A stretch of DNA of 64,000 nucleotides from Thermotogota bacterium (GTDB lineage Bacteria > Thermotogota > Thermotogae > Thermotogales > DSM-5069): contig JAKPGA010000069.1 of NCBI GenBank assembly GCA_029551145.1, forward strand, positions 1 through 64,000, read 5' to 3'. Under the pieces are notes generated by a model. It ran no database searches. It was not told the origin of the DNA and was given only the letters and a program-made list of their open reading frames with translations. The translations under genes were made by a program, and so were the position numbers. Within the stretch, counting starts at the first letter, position 1; each line of letters begins with the position of its first letter. Shown here one piece after another: positions 41,006 through 51,787 of the stretch.

Positions 41006-41635
41006 ATGCAAATTCCGCTCTTAGATGATCTACGGCAGATAAAAGATCAGGCGCAAAAGCTCGTCGAGGATAGGTTCAGAGAGTTCAAACTGCTTGGGGA
41101 AAATGGCTCAGAAGAAGATCTGTTCAGCGAGCTGTGTTTTTGTGTTTTGACTGCAAATTGGAGTGCGCAAGGTGGAATCAAGGCACAGCAGGTTATTGGA
41201 AAAGAAGGATTTCTGACTTTAGAGCAAGATGATCTTGAGTTATCGCTTGCAAGATTAGGACATAGATATCCCACAGCAAGGGCTTCGTACATCATAAAGA
41301 ACAGGGACTTATTTGGAAATCTGAGATCTGTCATCAAAATGGACCCGTTCGTTGCGAGGGAATGGCTGGCAAAGAACGCACTCGGCATCGGTTTCAAAGA
41401 GGCAAGCCATTTTTTGAGAAACGTTGGTGTGGAAGAACTCGCAATTCTTGACAGACACGTTCTCTCGTTGATGAATAAACATGGTATTATAAATGAATTG
41501 CCAAAATCAATCACCAAGTCACGATATTTGCTCTATGAAGATCGGCTACGAAAGGTTGCCAACGATTTTGGTGAACCATTGGGGAAATTCGACCTTTATT
41601 TGTGGTATCTTGTGAAAGGAAAGGTAGAAAAATAG
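41006..41635 (+). CDS. N-glycosylase/DNA lyase (8-oxoguanine DNA glycosylase, Ogg2-like)
   Basis: LCFCVLTANWSAQGGIKAQQVIG, LGIGFKEASHFLRNVGVEELAILDRHVL (HhH-K...D). Confidence 0.9.
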   Translation: MQIPLLDDLRQIKDQAQKLVEDRFREFKLLGENGSEEDLFSELCFCVLTANWSAQGGIKAQQVIGKEGFLTLEQDDLELSLARLGHRYPTARASYIIKNRDLFGNLRSVIKMDPFVAREWLAKNALGIGFKEASHFLRNVGVEELAILDRHVLSLMNKHGIINELPKSITKSRYLLYEDRLRKVANDFGEPLGKFDLYLWYLVKGKVEK

Positions 41636-41647
41636 GAGGTGTAGCAA

Positions 41648-43063
41648 TTGGTCAGGGTAAGATTTGCTCCGAGCCCAACTGGTTATCTGCATGTTGGAGG
41701 TGCAAGAACGGCTCTGTTCAATTATCTATTTGCGCGGCATCACGGTGGACAATTCGTCCTGAGAATAGAGGACACCGATATTGCGCGCTCTGAAAAAATA
41801 TTCGAGGAGAATCTGTTGAAAACCCTCAGCTGGCTTGGTTTGAGCTGGGATGAAGGACCAGACATTGGCGGTTCTTTTGGGCCATATAGGCAGAGCGAAA
41901 GGCTGCACATCTACCGAGAATACGCAGAGAAGCTTGTTTCTCTTGGAAAAGCTTACGAGGTGTACGCATATCCTGAGGAGATAGAGAAAATTCGAGAACA
42001 GCTCCTGTCACAAGATGAAGCACCTCACTACACCAGGGAATTCTTTGAATCCTTTGCAACAGCCCAGCGAAAAAAAGAATATGCAGAAAAAGGGCTTAGA
42101 CCGGCGATCTATTTTTCGATGCCAAGAAAGACGATAGTTCACCAGGACTTAGTGAAAGGTACCGTCGTCTTTTCTGAAGGATCGGTTGGGGACTTCGCCA
42201 TTTTGAGAAGCAACGGTGTTCCCACTTACAACTTCGCATGCGTCGTGGACGACATGCTTATGGAGATTACCCATGTAATACGTGGGGATGATCACTTGCC
42301 CAATACGGTGAAACAACTTGCGATGTACGAAGCCTTCGAGGCAACGCCACCCAATATAGGTCATGTTTCAACAATTCTTGGACCTGATGGGAAAAAGCTC
42401 AGTAAGAGACATGGGGCAACTTCGATAGAAGAATTCAAAGCGCAGGGATACCTTCCAGAGGCTGTGGTGAATTACCTTGCGCTCCTCGGATGGTCATCTC
42501 CGGATGCAAAAGAAATCATGTCAATGGATGAGATGATATCGAAATTCTCCATAGATAGGGTCAGCAAAAACCCAGCTATTTTCGACCCAGTGAAACTCAA
42601 TTGGATGAATGGGCACTATCTACGAACAATGGATCAAGACAAACTTGTTCAGTTGATTTCACCTTTTCTGAATAGCTGGAGTTTTGTTCCCAAGGATTCT
42701 CACTGGTTAGCACAAGTTTTGCAGGTAGTCAAAGACAGAATGCACACTCTGAAAGATTTTCAGACGGTGGCTGACTTTTTCTTCCTAAGACCACAGGTGA
42801 AAATGTTGGTAAGCGAAGAGGTCAAAGAAGCCCTTTTGGTTTGCGCTGAGAAACTACAAAGTGCATCACAGATTGACAAGAATTACATCGTGGATCTTAT
42901 AAGATCGGTCGTCAAAGGTAGAAAGCTGAACGCGAAGGAGTTCTACACCAGCTTGAGATATTTGTTAACCGGCAAGAACGAGGGCCCAGAGCTTGTCGAT
43001 GTAGTCTATCTGTTGGGGACAGAAGAGACAGCGAAGAGAATCAAAATGGGTCTGGAGGGCTGA
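41648..43063 (+). CDS. gltX: Glutamyl-tRNA synthetase (TTG start)
   Basis: [45 protein letters not shown]. Confidence 0.95.
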   Translation: MVRVRFAPSPTGYLHVGGARTALFNYLFARHHGGQFVLRIEDTDIARSEKIFEENLLKTLSWLGLSWDEGPDIGGSFGPYRQSERLHIYREYAEKLVSLGKAYEVYAYPEEIEKIREQLLSQDEAPHYTREFFESFATAQRKKEYAEKGLRPAIYFSMPRKTIVHQDLVKGTVVFSEGSVGDFAILRSNGVPTYNFACVVDDMLMEITHVIRGDDHLPNTVKQLAMYEAFEATPPNIGHVSTILGPDGKKLSKRHGATSIEEFKAQGYLPEAVVNYLALLGWSSPDAKEIMSMDEMISKFSIDRVSKNPAIFDPVKLNWMNGHYLRTMDQDKLVQLISPFLNSWSFVPKDSHWLAQVLQVVKDRMHTLKDFQTVADFFFLRPQVKMLVSEEVKEALLVCAEKLQSASQIDKNYIVDLIRSVVKGRKLNAKEFYTSLRYLLTGKNEGPELVDVVYLLGTEETAKRIKMGLEG

Positions 43064-43065
43064 AT

Positions 43066-44460
43066 ATGCGAATACGAAATACACTTTCAGGTAAATTGGA
43101 GGAATTGAAACCGACAGATCCAGGCATTGTGAAAATGTATGTATGTGGTCCTACAGTTTATGGGTTAATTCATGTTGGTAATGCGAGACCAATGATTGTT
43201 TTTGATGCGCTCAGGAGGTATCTGGAATACAGGGGATATAGAGTCATCATGGTGCAGAATTTCACAGACATAGATGACAAGATCATCGTTCGTGCCAACG
43301 AGCTTGGCGTTACTTTCAAAGATGTTGCAGATAGTTTTATATCTGAATATTGGCGCGATGCAACTGCACTTGGTGTCAGAGCGCCGAATTTCGCACCTAA
43401 GACCTCAGATTTTGTTCAACAGATAATTTCTTCCATCGAAAAACTCATTGCAAAGGGATACGCCTATGTGGTTGACGGTGATGTGTACTTTGATGTCAAG
43501 AGTTTTCCAAAGTATGGAGAGCTGTCCCACAGATCACTTGATGACATGATCTCGGGTGCAAGAGTAGAGGTGAATGAAAAGAAACGAAACCCGCTGGACT
43601 TCGCACTCTGGAAATCTGCAAAACCAAAGGAACCCGCATGGCAAAGTCCGTGGGGACTGGGCAGGCCAGGATGGCACATAGAATGTACCATAATGTCTAC
43701 GGAACTCCTTGGTTCCACGATCGATATACACGCAGGTGGGGAGGATTTGATATTTCCGCACCATGAAAACGAGAAGGCTCAAAGCGAAGCTTTAACCGGA
43801 AAACCCTTTGTCAAGTACTGGATGCACAATGGAATGATAAGATTCTCCGGCGACAAAATGAGTAAATCGCTTGGAAACATCTTCCTGCTGCGTCAGGCGA
43901 TCAAGGCGTTTGGGGCTGATGCACTGAAGCTCTTCTTTCTGTCGAAACACTACAGGAGCCCGATAGATTTCTCTCAAGATGCAATCATGAGTACCGTGAA
44001 GGCCGCGCAACGTGCCTCAGAGACATTCAACAGATTCGAATCTAAGATCTCCGTTCCACCACTGGCAAAGAGTGACGAATGGCTTGAAGAGAAAAGGGCT
44101 GCTTTTTGTGATTCGCTCGACGATGATTTCAACACACCGAAGGCAGTCGCATTGATCTTCGAAATGATAAACGATCTCAACAGAGCGATGGATGAAGCCA
44201 ACGACGACATGGCTGTGAAAATATACCATTTGTTGAGAAGAGAGTTCTGCCCTGTTTTGGGGTTATTCGAAGTGCCTTCTTGGGCAGCTAAGAACTCAAT
44301 TGATGAAGTTCTCCAAATACTGATAGGTGTGCGAAATGAATTGAGATCAAGAAAGGTGTACGATTTGGCAGATGAAATTCGTCTCAAATTGAGAGCAAAT
44401 GGTATTGAACTTAAAGACAAACCAGAAGGGACTGATTATACATTTACCGGGGAGGTGTGA
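43066..44460 (+). CDS. cysS: Cysteinyl-tRNA synthetase
   Basis: [42 protein letters not shown]. Confidence 0.96.
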   Translation: MRIRNTLSGKLEELKPTDPGIVKMYVCGPTVYGLIHVGNARPMIVFDALRRYLEYRGYRVIMVQNFTDIDDKIIVRANELGVTFKDVADSFISEYWRDATALGVRAPNFAPKTSDFVQQIISSIEKLIAKGYAYVVDGDVYFDVKSFPKYGELSHRSLDDMISGARVEVNEKKRNPLDFALWKSAKPKEPAWQSPWGLGRPGWHIECTIMSTELLGSTIDIHAGGEDLIFPHHENEKAQSEALTGKPFVKYWMHNGMIRFSGDKMSKSLGNIFLLRQAIKAFGADALKLFFLSKHYRSPIDFSQDAIMSTVKAAQRASETFNRFESKISVPPLAKSDEWLEEKRAAFCDSLDDDFNTPKAVALIFEMINDLNRAMDEANDDMAVKIYHLLRREFCPVLGLFEVPSWAAKNSIDEVLQILIGVRNELRSRKVYDLADEIRLKLRANGIELKDKPEGTDYTFTGEV

Positions 44461-44463
44461 TCG

Positions 44464-45738
44464 ATGTGGGAACATGTTAAGGTAATCGATCCAGAAATTT
44501 ATCAAGTGATACTTGGCGAACTGAAAAGACAGGAATATGGAATTGAACTCATAGCATCCGAGAATTTCGCTTCCGTTGCGGTAATGGAAGCAATGGGGAG
44601 TGTCCTTACCAATAAATACGCCGAGGGATATCCGTCAAAGCGTTACTACGGTGGCTGCGAGTGGGTCGACATGGCTGAAGAACTTGCAAGAGAGAGGGCA
44701 AAGCAGCTCTTCAAAGTGCAATATGCCAATGTTCAGCCACATTCTGGTTCACAGGCGAACATGGCTGCTTATCTCTCCGTGGCAGAAGCTGGGGATCTGC
44801 TTATGGGAATGAGTCTCTCACACGGTGGCCACCTCACCCATGGCGCAAATGTCAATTTCTCTGGCAAATTGTTTAAAGCGATTCAGTATGGTGTGGACCC
44901 AAAAACAGAAATGATAGATTATGATCAGGTTAGGAAACTTGCATTGGAGTACAAGCCTAAGATTATAGTGGCTGGCGGTAGTGCATACTCCAGAGTGATA
45001 GATTTCAAGAGATTTCGAGAAATAGCAGACGAGGTAGGTGCATACCTCGTAGTTGATATGGCTCATTTTGCTGGCTTGGTCGCAGCAGGTATCTATCCAA
45101 ATCCATGCGATTACGCGCACATCGTCACATCGACAACCCACAAGACACTCAGAGGACCACGGGGTGGTTTGATTCTCACGAACGATCAAGAAATCTATAA
45201 AGCAATCAATAAGACAGTCTTCCCAGGCACTCAGGGAGGACCGCTGATGCACGTGATAGCAGCAAAGGCGGTGTGCTTCAAAGAAGCGTTGACACCTGCC
45301 TTTGTGGAGTATCAGAAGCAGATAGTGTTAAATGCGAAGACCCTGGCTGAAGAATTGTCAAATCTTGGATTGAGGATAGTCTCGGGTGGCACTGATACAC
45401 ATCTGATGCTTGTGGATCTGAATCCACTCAATGTGACAGGTAAAGCAGCGGAAAAGGCGCTCGAAAGCTGTGGTATAACTGTTAACAAAAACACCATTCC
45501 CAACGAAACGCGTTCACCTTTTGTGGCGAGCGGTATAAGGATTGGCACACCTGCCGTCACTACCAGGGGAATGAAAGAGCCTCAGATGAAACAGATAGCA
45601 CATCTCATTCTCACAGTGCTCAAGAACATAGTCGATGAAGACGGCAAAGTTCGCGAATCTGTTCAGAAAGAAGTTCAAGAGGCTGTCAAGGATATGTGCG
45701 AGCATTTCCCTCTTTATGTCAACAAGATCGAATCGTAA
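44464..45738 (+). CDS. glyA: Serine hydroxymethyltransferase
   Basis: [55 protein letters not shown]. Confidence 0.97.
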   Translation: MWEHVKVIDPEIYQVILGELKRQEYGIELIASENFASVAVMEAMGSVLTNKYAEGYPSKRYYGGCEWVDMAEELARERAKQLFKVQYANVQPHSGSQANMAAYLSVAEAGDLLMGMSLSHGGHLTHGANVNFSGKLFKAIQYGVDPKTEMIDYDQVRKLALEYKPKIIVAGGSAYSRVIDFKRFREIADEVGAYLVVDMAHFAGLVAAGIYPNPCDYAHIVTSTTHKTLRGPRGGLILTNDQEIYKAINKTVFPGTQGGPLMHVIAAKAVCFKEALTPAFVEYQKQIVLNAKTLAEELSNLGLRIVSGGTDTHLMLVDLNPLNVTGKAAEKALESCGITVNKNTIPNETRSPFVASGIRIGTPAVTTRGMKEPQMKQIAHLILTVLKNIVDEDGKVRESVQKEVQEAVKDMCEHFPLYVNKIES

Positions 45739-45745
45739 CATATGC

Positions 45746-45778
45746 AAGGAGCGTATCTTGATCGATACGCTCCTTTTG
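45746..45778. terminator. Intrinsic terminator between convergent glyA and hisS
   Basis: AAGGAGCGTATC-TTGATC-GATACGCTCCTTTT, 10-12 bp stem. Confidence 0.85.
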
Positions 45779-45794
45779 CGTTTGGATCATATAT

Positions 45795-47057
45795 TTATCG
45801 CTTTTTCAAAATATCCAAGATATAATCCACAGCGTATTTTAGTTCAACTTCAGATTGAGTCTGATTTACAAGATCCTTGACCTGTATCGTTTCCTTTGAG
45901 AGTTCATCCTCACCTATTATGACTGAAATAACTGCATTGAGTCTGTTCGCGTGCTTCAACTGCATCTTGATCGGTCGAGCATTGATGTCACAAACGGTTA
46001 TGATCCCTCGTTTTCTGAGTAGATCAGCCAACTCGAGGGCTTTGGCAGTGGCTTGTTCACCAATAGGAGCTACATAGACATCACACTTTGGTACTTGTGG
46101 TATCTGCAAGCCTTCCGATTTCACAGCCAGAATAAGTCTTTCAATTCCAGCTGCAAAGCCAAGCGCGGGGAGATCAGTCCCTCCGAGCTCTTTGCACAGA
46201 CCATCATACCTTCCACCACCAAGAACTGCGCTCTGTGCGCCGAGCAAATCATGCTTCACCTCAAAGACCGTGCGAGTGTAATAGTCCAGACCTCTAACCA
46301 AGCTTGCATCTTCATCAAATGGTATGTTGAGATGTACCAAGAGATCTTTGAATCTTTCATAATGTTTTCTACATTCATCGCACAGATAATCAACGGTCTT
46401 GGGAGCCCTCTTGGCTATTTCGAGGTCCTTTTTACAGTCAAGTAGCCTCAGAATATTTGTTTGGAAACGCTTCTTGCAGTCCTCACATATTTCATCATAA
46501 TGTTGACTGTAGTACTGTCTCAGAGCGTTCTTATATTCCACCCGGCAATTAGGACAGCCTATCGAATTGACGAATATTTTGTAAGAGGTCAACCCCAGAA
46601 GATCTAAGAATGACTTCGCAAACTGTACAATCTCGGCGTCTGCCGATGGTTCAGCAGATCCTATCAGCTCCACACCAAACTGATGAAACTGCCGAAGTCT
46701 GCCAGCTTGAGGCCTCTCGTACCGAAACATAGGCCCGATGTAGTAGAATCTTTGGGGCAAACCATCGTTGATCATTGAATTCTCTATAAATGCCCTTATG
46801 GTCGGAGCGGTACCTTCTGGTCTGAGTGTCAGACTTCTGCCGCCTTTATCAACAAAGGTGTACATTTCTTTTTGAACTATATCGGTCTCTTCACCAACAC
46901 TGCGCGTGAAGAGTTCAGTTGACTCAAAGATCGGTGTTCTTATCTCTCCATATCCAAACAACTGAGAGATCTGTACTGCTTTACGTTCAACGAAGCTCCA
47001 ATACCAGACATCTTGCCCGTAGATATCATTTGTTCCCTTGATGCGTTCGTATTTCAG
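45795..47057 (-). CDS. hisS: Histidyl-tRNA synthetase, probable CTG start
   Basis: TLRPEGTAPTIRAFIE, RYERPQAGRLRQFHQFG; frame extends upstream to (M)KYERIKGTNDIYGQDVWYW with SD GGAGGG and start CTG at 47057. Confidence 0.93.
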   Translation of the reverse strand: MKYERIKGTNDIYGQDVWYWSFVERKAVQISQLFGYGEIRTPIFESTELFTRSVGEETDIVQKEMYTFVDKGGRSLTLRPEGTAPTIRAFIENSMINDGLPQRFYYIGPMFRYERPQAGRLRQFHQFGVELIGSAEPSADAEIVQFAKSFLDLLGLTSYKIFVNSIGCPNCRVEYKNALRQYYSQHYDEICEDCKKRFQTNILRLLDCKKDLEIAKRAPKTVDYLCDECRKHYERFKDLLVHLNIPFDEDASLVRGLDYYTRTVFEVKHDLLGAQSAVLGGGRYDGLCKELGGTDLPALGFAAGIERLILAVKSEGLQIPQVPKCDVYVAPIGEQATAKALELADLLRKRGIITVCDINARPIKMQLKHANRLNAVISVIIGEDELSKETIQVKDLVNQTQSEVELKYAVDYILDILKKR

Positions 47058-47076
47058 AATTCAGCCCTCCTCTAAT

Positions 47077-48726
47077 TCATGATACCACAGCACCGATCTT
47101 GTTGAGTACGTTCATGCATTCTTGATTGTTTTCCAAAACTTTCATCAGTTCCTCAAAAGATTTGAACGGTCTTGCGAGTAAGATCTTCTTGGCACGTCTT
47201 TCACCAATTGTTGGAATCTGAATCAATTCTTCATAAGATGCAGTGTTCAGGTTCAGTGGATATCGAACAGCTGTTATTGATCTTGGACCATGGTCAACTA
47301 CGACTACATCACCTTTAGATGCAAATTCCCCGGCTACACCAGCCAAGACAGGGTAGCTTCCCAGTTGTCTTGCGAAGGTGATCTTGCCCTCTCTGTACTC
47401 TGGATACACGTTTCGCAAAATGGATCCAACTGGAAATACTCTTCTAATCATTGGCAAATCGATTTGCTCCCTTATTTTCTCTTTATACTTTCTGAACAGC
47501 TCGCGGTTCAATCTGAGTTTTTCCCTCTGTGAGAACCTGTACAGAGCCGTACCTGGCTCCACTATAACCTGTCTGAGGTTTATCCTTCTCAACAGAAGAC
47601 CTTTGTCCAAAATCAATTTCAGCCATTTCAAATTCTCCTCATAGGTTTGTTTTGTTTCACCGATCAATCCGAACACCAAATTGATCCCGGGAAGCAGCTT
47701 TGGGACGCCATCGATTCTTACAGTTCCAATTTGATTTACCAGCTCGACTGCCCTCAGAACCTGCTGTGGAAAGTTCATTATGTTGTTCATTTTGACCACT
47801 CTGGGATCGAAACTCTCAACTCCAAAAGATAAGACATCACCCGTTGTGTTCCAGCTAACCATCGTTTCTACGATCTTTGCGCACTCTCTTTCGTAGTTTG
47901 CTATGAAAGCAGGATTGGCATTATCGTGGTGCAAGACTTCAATCTGAGGGCATCTGGTCCAGATGGTCTTGTACAGATCCTCAAAAACCGTGGGACAGGG
48001 TTTTCCATCTATGTCGAAATAGTAAGCCAGGACATTGGCAGATCTGCCGAATCTAAAGGCTCTACAACCATTCTTGTACAGTTCGCAGATCTCATCTATC
48101 ACATCTTCCACAGGTCTTGATGTGAACTTGGGATAGAAAATGGGTTCCGCACAAAAACTGCAATGACCCTTTCTCTCACAACCACGAGACAGTTCTATCT
48201 CACAGATCACGTTTGGATATCTTGGATGTTGCTTGATTATCGAGGCACCAAGGACAGATGCCGATCTGACGATTTTCCAATTGTTGTTCCTTTCTTGCAG
48301 ATCAAAAAGGTAGTTGTAGAGATCAACGGCTATATCTGGGCTAAGTGCGTAATCTGCACCCAGCTGAAGCTCCTTTGCCTTTGTTCCACCTTTGCGTGCC
48401 TGGAAAGAAGAAAAAGGTCCACCGATCAATCGAATACTTCTCTTGCAAGTTCCAAGTATCATTTCGAGTTCATCATGTGACATTGGCTGTCCGCCGACGT
48501 AATTGCCGGGGACGGTTATCCCACCTATCACCAAGATGAGGTCAAAATGGGGCAATTCATCCCAAAGCTTTTCGGTTCGAACTTGGTCTATGGTGTAGTA
48601 AGTCACCTGGTAATTTTTCATCGCAAGGATTCCTGCGGCATAACGAACATAGTGACTTATGTAAGGAGGTACTCCAAAAGCGGCTGGCTCATCTATATAG
48701 CCATCGAGGATGAGTGCTCTGTTCAT
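47077..48726 (-). CDS. Radical SAM protein with C-terminal helix-hairpin-helix domain
   Basis: ELSRGCERKGHCSFCAEP; C-terminal NLNTASYEELIQIPTIGERRAKKILLARP. Confidence 0.87.
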   Translation of the reverse strand: MNRALILDGYIDEPAAFGVPPYISHYVRYAAGILAMKNYQVTYYTIDQVRTEKLWDELPHFDLILVIGGITVPGNYVGGQPMSHDELEMILGTCKRSIRLIGGPFSSFQARKGGTKAKELQLGADYALSPDIAVDLYNYLFDLQERNNNWKIVRSASVLGASIIKQHPRYPNVICEIELSRGCERKGHCSFCAEPIFYPKFTSRPVEDVIDEICELYKNGCRAFRFGRSANVLAYYFDIDGKPCPTVFEDLYKTIWTRCPQIEVLHHDNANPAFIANYERECAKIVETMVSWNTTGDVLSFGVESFDPRVVKMNNIMNFPQQVLRAVELVNQIGTVRIDGVPKLLPGINLVFGLIGETKQTYEENLKWLKLILDKGLLLRRINLRQVIVEPGTALYRFSQREKLRLNRELFRKYKEKIREQIDLPMIRRVFPVGSILRNVYPEYREGKITFARQLGSYPVLAGVAGEFASKGDVVVVDHGPRSITAVRYPLNLNTASYEELIQIPTIGERRAKKILLARPFKSFEELMKVLENNQECMNVLNKIGAVVS

Positions 48727-49535
48727 TTTTCCAACAACTGTTTGATCTGTCTCAGAACCTCGTCATCCTGAGTGATTATGTATATGAAGTATCCCTGACC
48801 ATTACACTGCAGCATTTTCTCATTCTGTTCCGTATTGACGTTGACTTGCTTTGAAGCGTACACTATCTTCAAAATGGAGCCAGATTTATGATTTGCCATG
48901 ATCAATATGACTTGTTCCTCACCAATTCTGAGGCGTGAAATCGTGTACCAGGAAACGGTTTGCAGAATCTCTTTGATTTCGTTTGGGAAGTTAACAGTCG
49001 TTTCGCTTGCGCGGATGTTGTATTTACTTGCAATATCCTCAAATTTCTGCGAAAGGGGTTGTACATCTTCGTATACCAGCTCAGTTGTTACACCTTGGAA
49101 AACCCGTGTTATTCTTTCGGGATATCCTTTCTCATTTATTATCGCTGTGAACAGACCAGAGGGTGAATCAACAACAACCTTGTACTTACCGTCAACCTTC
49201 TCTGTCTTTGAGATACCCGTTTGCTTCATTTGCCTGATGAAAAGGTCTTCAAGGTCGAGGATTTCGAGTGGGGATACGCGAAGATTATTTGGCTCACCCA
49301 TAACAAATGAACCAGAGTGTTTCGCCCAGATCAAGACCAGAGGAGATAAAACCTGAACGATCTTATCCTCAGGCCATCTATAAACAAGTTCAATCCTGCT
49401 CTTGTTGCTGGCACCACGCTCTGTCACAACTCTTCTTCCAAAGTAGGAGTTGGTCAAAAAAAGATCAATAAAAGACTGACATAACGCGGCTACGGTAAAT
49501 GCAATGATACAGACTAATATCAGGGTTTTTCTCAT
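48723..49535 (-). CDS. Exported MucB/RseB- or LolA-like protein
   Basis: Signal peptide, beta-rich region, location next to ECF sigma/anti-sigma genes; family call from context. Confidence 0.5.
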   Translation of the reverse strand: MRKTLILVCIIAFTVAALCQSFIDLFLTNSYFGRRVVTERGASNKSRIELVYRWPEDKIVQVLSPLVLIWAKHSGSFVMGEPNNLRVSPLEILDLEDLFIRQMKQTGISKTEKVDGKYKVVVDSPSGLFTAIINEKGYPERITRVFQGVTTELVYEDVQPLSQKFEDIASKYNIRASETTVNFPNEIKEILQTVSWYTISRLRIGEEQVILIMANHKSGSILKIVYASKQVNVNTEQNEKMLQCNGQGYFIYIITQDDEVLRQIKQLLEK

Positions 49536-49559
49536 TCACTTCATCGCTCCTAAGCTGGC

Positions 49560-49913
49560 TCAGAAACCATCTCCAACTAACTTAACCAAACTGAGATAAT
49601 CAAAAACCTCACTTACAGAAACTTGCTGTGTTTTGGCTGTAACCGGGATCTTGACTGGCATGACATTAAACACAATGAAAAACAGTGCAGCCACAACAGA
49701 TGCAGCTATCAAAAGCTCCGAGAACAGCTCTCTCTTCTTGCGGACCTTCGACATCACTCGCTCCTCAAGGACTGCACTCGGCTTGTAGTCATATCTCGCT
49801 TTCATCACTTGCATCGTAAGAGTGTAAGTCTTGACATCTTGCTTTGTCTCTTGATCCAACTCATCTTTTCCTATCTCACCATCGAGGAATTTCTGAAAAT
49901 TCTCCTCGTTCAT
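49560..49913 (-). CDS. Putative single-TM anti-sigma factor
   Basis: FQKFLDGEIGKDEL N-terminus, one TM (LLIAASVVAALFFIVFNVMPV), 4-bp overlap with the ECF sigma gene. Confidence 0.7.
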   Translation of the reverse strand: MNEENFQKFLDGEIGKDELDQETKQDVKTYTLTMQVMKARYDYKPSAVLEERVMSKVRKKRELFSELLIAASVVAALFFIVFNVMPVKIPVTAKTQQVSVSEVFDYLSLVKLVGDGF

Positions 49914-50464
49914 CCATTCGCCTCCTCAAGTAACTTCTTGAGCCTTTTCCTTGCATAATGAAGACTGCTCTTAACGCTACCGACTGATTTATCGATTATC
50001 TGACTGATTTCCTCATAACTCAAACCATCTACATCCCTAAGTTTGATAAGCAACCTATCGTCTGCTGACAGTCTCTCTATCGCGTCCATGATCTTTTCGT
50101 AAGCTATCTCGCCGGTTGCTTGTAAGATTGTATCAGATTCTGACACTGGGTGTGGAATTGATCCTTCTTCATCTTCTGTGAAATCGGTGAGTACTTCGTT
50201 TCGCCTTTTGTATTTCGACAGATAGTCTTTGCATACATTTATTGCTATTCTATAAATCCATGTAGAAAGCTTTGAATCTCCTTTGAATCTTCTCACACCT
50301 TTGAAAACTCTTAGCATGACCTCTTGGACAACGTCATCAACATCGTCTGCTCCAAGATAAGTCCTTGCAACACTTCCTATCCTGCCAGCGTATTCTCTGT
50401 AAAGCCATCTATATGCCCAATCGTCACCGCGTCGCAATCCTCTGAGGAGTTCTTCATCTTGCAT
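49910..50464 (-). CDS. ECF-type RNA polymerase sigma factor (sigma-E/RpoE-like)
   Basis: DDVDDVVQEVMLRVFKGVRRFKGDSKLSTWIYRIAINVCKDYL; LSYEEISQIIDKSVGSVKSSLHYARKRLKKLL. Confidence 0.93.
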   Translation of the reverse strand: MQDEELLRGLRRGDDWAYRWLYREYAGRIGSVARTYLGADDVDDVVQEVMLRVFKGVRRFKGDSKLSTWIYRIAINVCKDYLSKYKRRNEVLTDFTEDEEGSIPHPVSESDTILQATGEIAYEKIMDAIERLSADDRLLIKLRDVDGLSYEEISQIIDKSVGSVKSSLHYARKRLKKLLEEANG

Positions 50465-50504
50465 CTTTTTCCTCCTATTTTGACATTGAATGACTCTCAA
50501 AAGT

Positions 50505-51008
50505 TCACTTACACATTATCTCATTCGGTTCACATTCAATTGTACCAATTTCTCTCAGTACAGCTTCTCCAATGGGATTATCAACACCTGCAAGGTAGTC
50601 AGACAGATGTAAATGCAAACATTTGACTCTTTTCAAGTCCTTTATCCCGCCGCTGCCAACTTTGTCCAATTTCTCTCTTATGTTTTCATCGTTAATAAGT
50701 CTCGCCCTTCTTTCTCTGATAACCTTGTGTGCATTCAGATATCTCTCTTTGAAGACCAGATCGCATGCGATGCGCTCTTCAAGCTTGTGAATCCATCCTT
50801 GTGACTCCAAACGTGAAACGGCTTTCACCAAATATGGGCAGGTCAACCAATACAACGTGGGAAATGGCTTTTCATCAATCACCGGGCAACTTTGTATCAG
50901 TACGGGATAACCATATCTACACCTTCTGACGATACCAGTTATTCCCTTTGGCCAGCGACCTATTTGCTGCTTGATTGTCAGCAGATCTTCACGGCAAATG
51001 CCTTCCAA
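50505..51008 (-). CDS. DUF501 domain protein
   Basis: GRWPKGITGIVRRCRYGYPVLIQSCPVIDEKPFPTLYWLTCPYLVKAVSRLES. Confidence 0.88.
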   Translation of the reverse strand: MEGICREDLLTIKQQIGRWPKGITGIVRRCRYGYPVLIQSCPVIDEKPFPTLYWLTCPYLVKAVSRLESQGWIHKLEERIACDLVFKERYLNAHKVIRERRARLINDENIREKLDKVGSGGIKDLKRVKCLHLHLSDYLAGVDNPIGEAVLREIGTIECEPNEIMCK

Positions 51009-51787
51009 TTTTGCATCTCACCCTCAGACATTATCTCGAAATTCCTGCTCCGCAGGTGTCTTTTGACAACTGTTTCATCCTTGGCGGGTATTCCAGATAC
51101 AATCAATGTCGAACCCGCATTTGTTACTTTGTCAACCTGATCTATCAACTCGATTATCACAGGCGTCAATATGTTTGCAACCACAAGATCGTATCGACCT
51201 GTAATGTTGCTCAACAAATCAGATAGTATTACATCTACCTTCACTCGATTCTTTTTCACAAACTCTTTGGCAACCTCAACAGCAACCGGATCATTGTCCA
51301 AAGCCGTGACCTTCCTTGCGCCAAGCTTTGCTGCAATAATTGCCAGTATGGCCGTGCCACAACCAACATCAAGAACGCTGTAAGTGTTTTTCAAGTACTG
51401 GATCAACAATCTGGCTGCAAGGAGAGTTGTGGGATGATCACCGGTTCCAAAGGCCGCCGATGGCTTCATCTTAACAACCACAGCATTCCGCAACTTCAAT
51501 CTGTCTGTTGGATCCACCCAGATACCATCGGCGATCTCAAAAGGTTCAAGTTTCATATACCTGAACCAGTCATCAACGCGAGAACTTCTCTTTTCAACAA
51601 GTTCGCTGTCAGTTCTTTTCAAAAGATCTCTGACGAAGTCTTCATCTTCTGTGTATAAAATTACTCTCGTTTCATCGGTCTTATGCTCTATTGCATATGC
51701 GAAAAATCCCCTTGAAATCAACTCTTCTTTAAGATCTTCCACACAATGACTTTTCAGATGCCATTCTGTGGTACTTTTCAGCATCAT
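50978..51787 (-). CDS. prmA: Ribosomal protein L11 methyltransferase
   Basis: PSAAFGTGDHPTTLLAARLL, LDVGCGTAILAIIAAKLGARKVTALDNDPVAVE. Confidence 0.92.
   Translation of the reverse strand: MMLKSTTEWHLKSHCVEDLKEELISRGFFAYAIEHKTDETRVILYTEDEDFVRDLLKRTDSELVEKRSSRVDDWFRYMKLEPFEIADGIWVDPTDRLKLRNAVVVKMKPSAAFGTGDHPTTLLAARLLIQYLKNTYSVLDVGCGTAILAIIAAKLGARKVTALDNDPVAVEVAKEFVKKNRVKVDVILSDLLSNITGRYDLVVANILTPVIIELIDQVDKVTNAGSTLIVSGIPAKDETVVKRHLRSRNFEIMSEGEMQNWKAFAVKIC

Noticed and set aside
41047-41517. 156-aa minus-strand ORF
   Set aside because: Antisense to the Ogg-type glycosylase gene; low-complexity Ser-rich mirror translation.
43974-44420. 148-aa minus-strand ORF
   Set aside because: Antisense to cysS; no recognisable motif.
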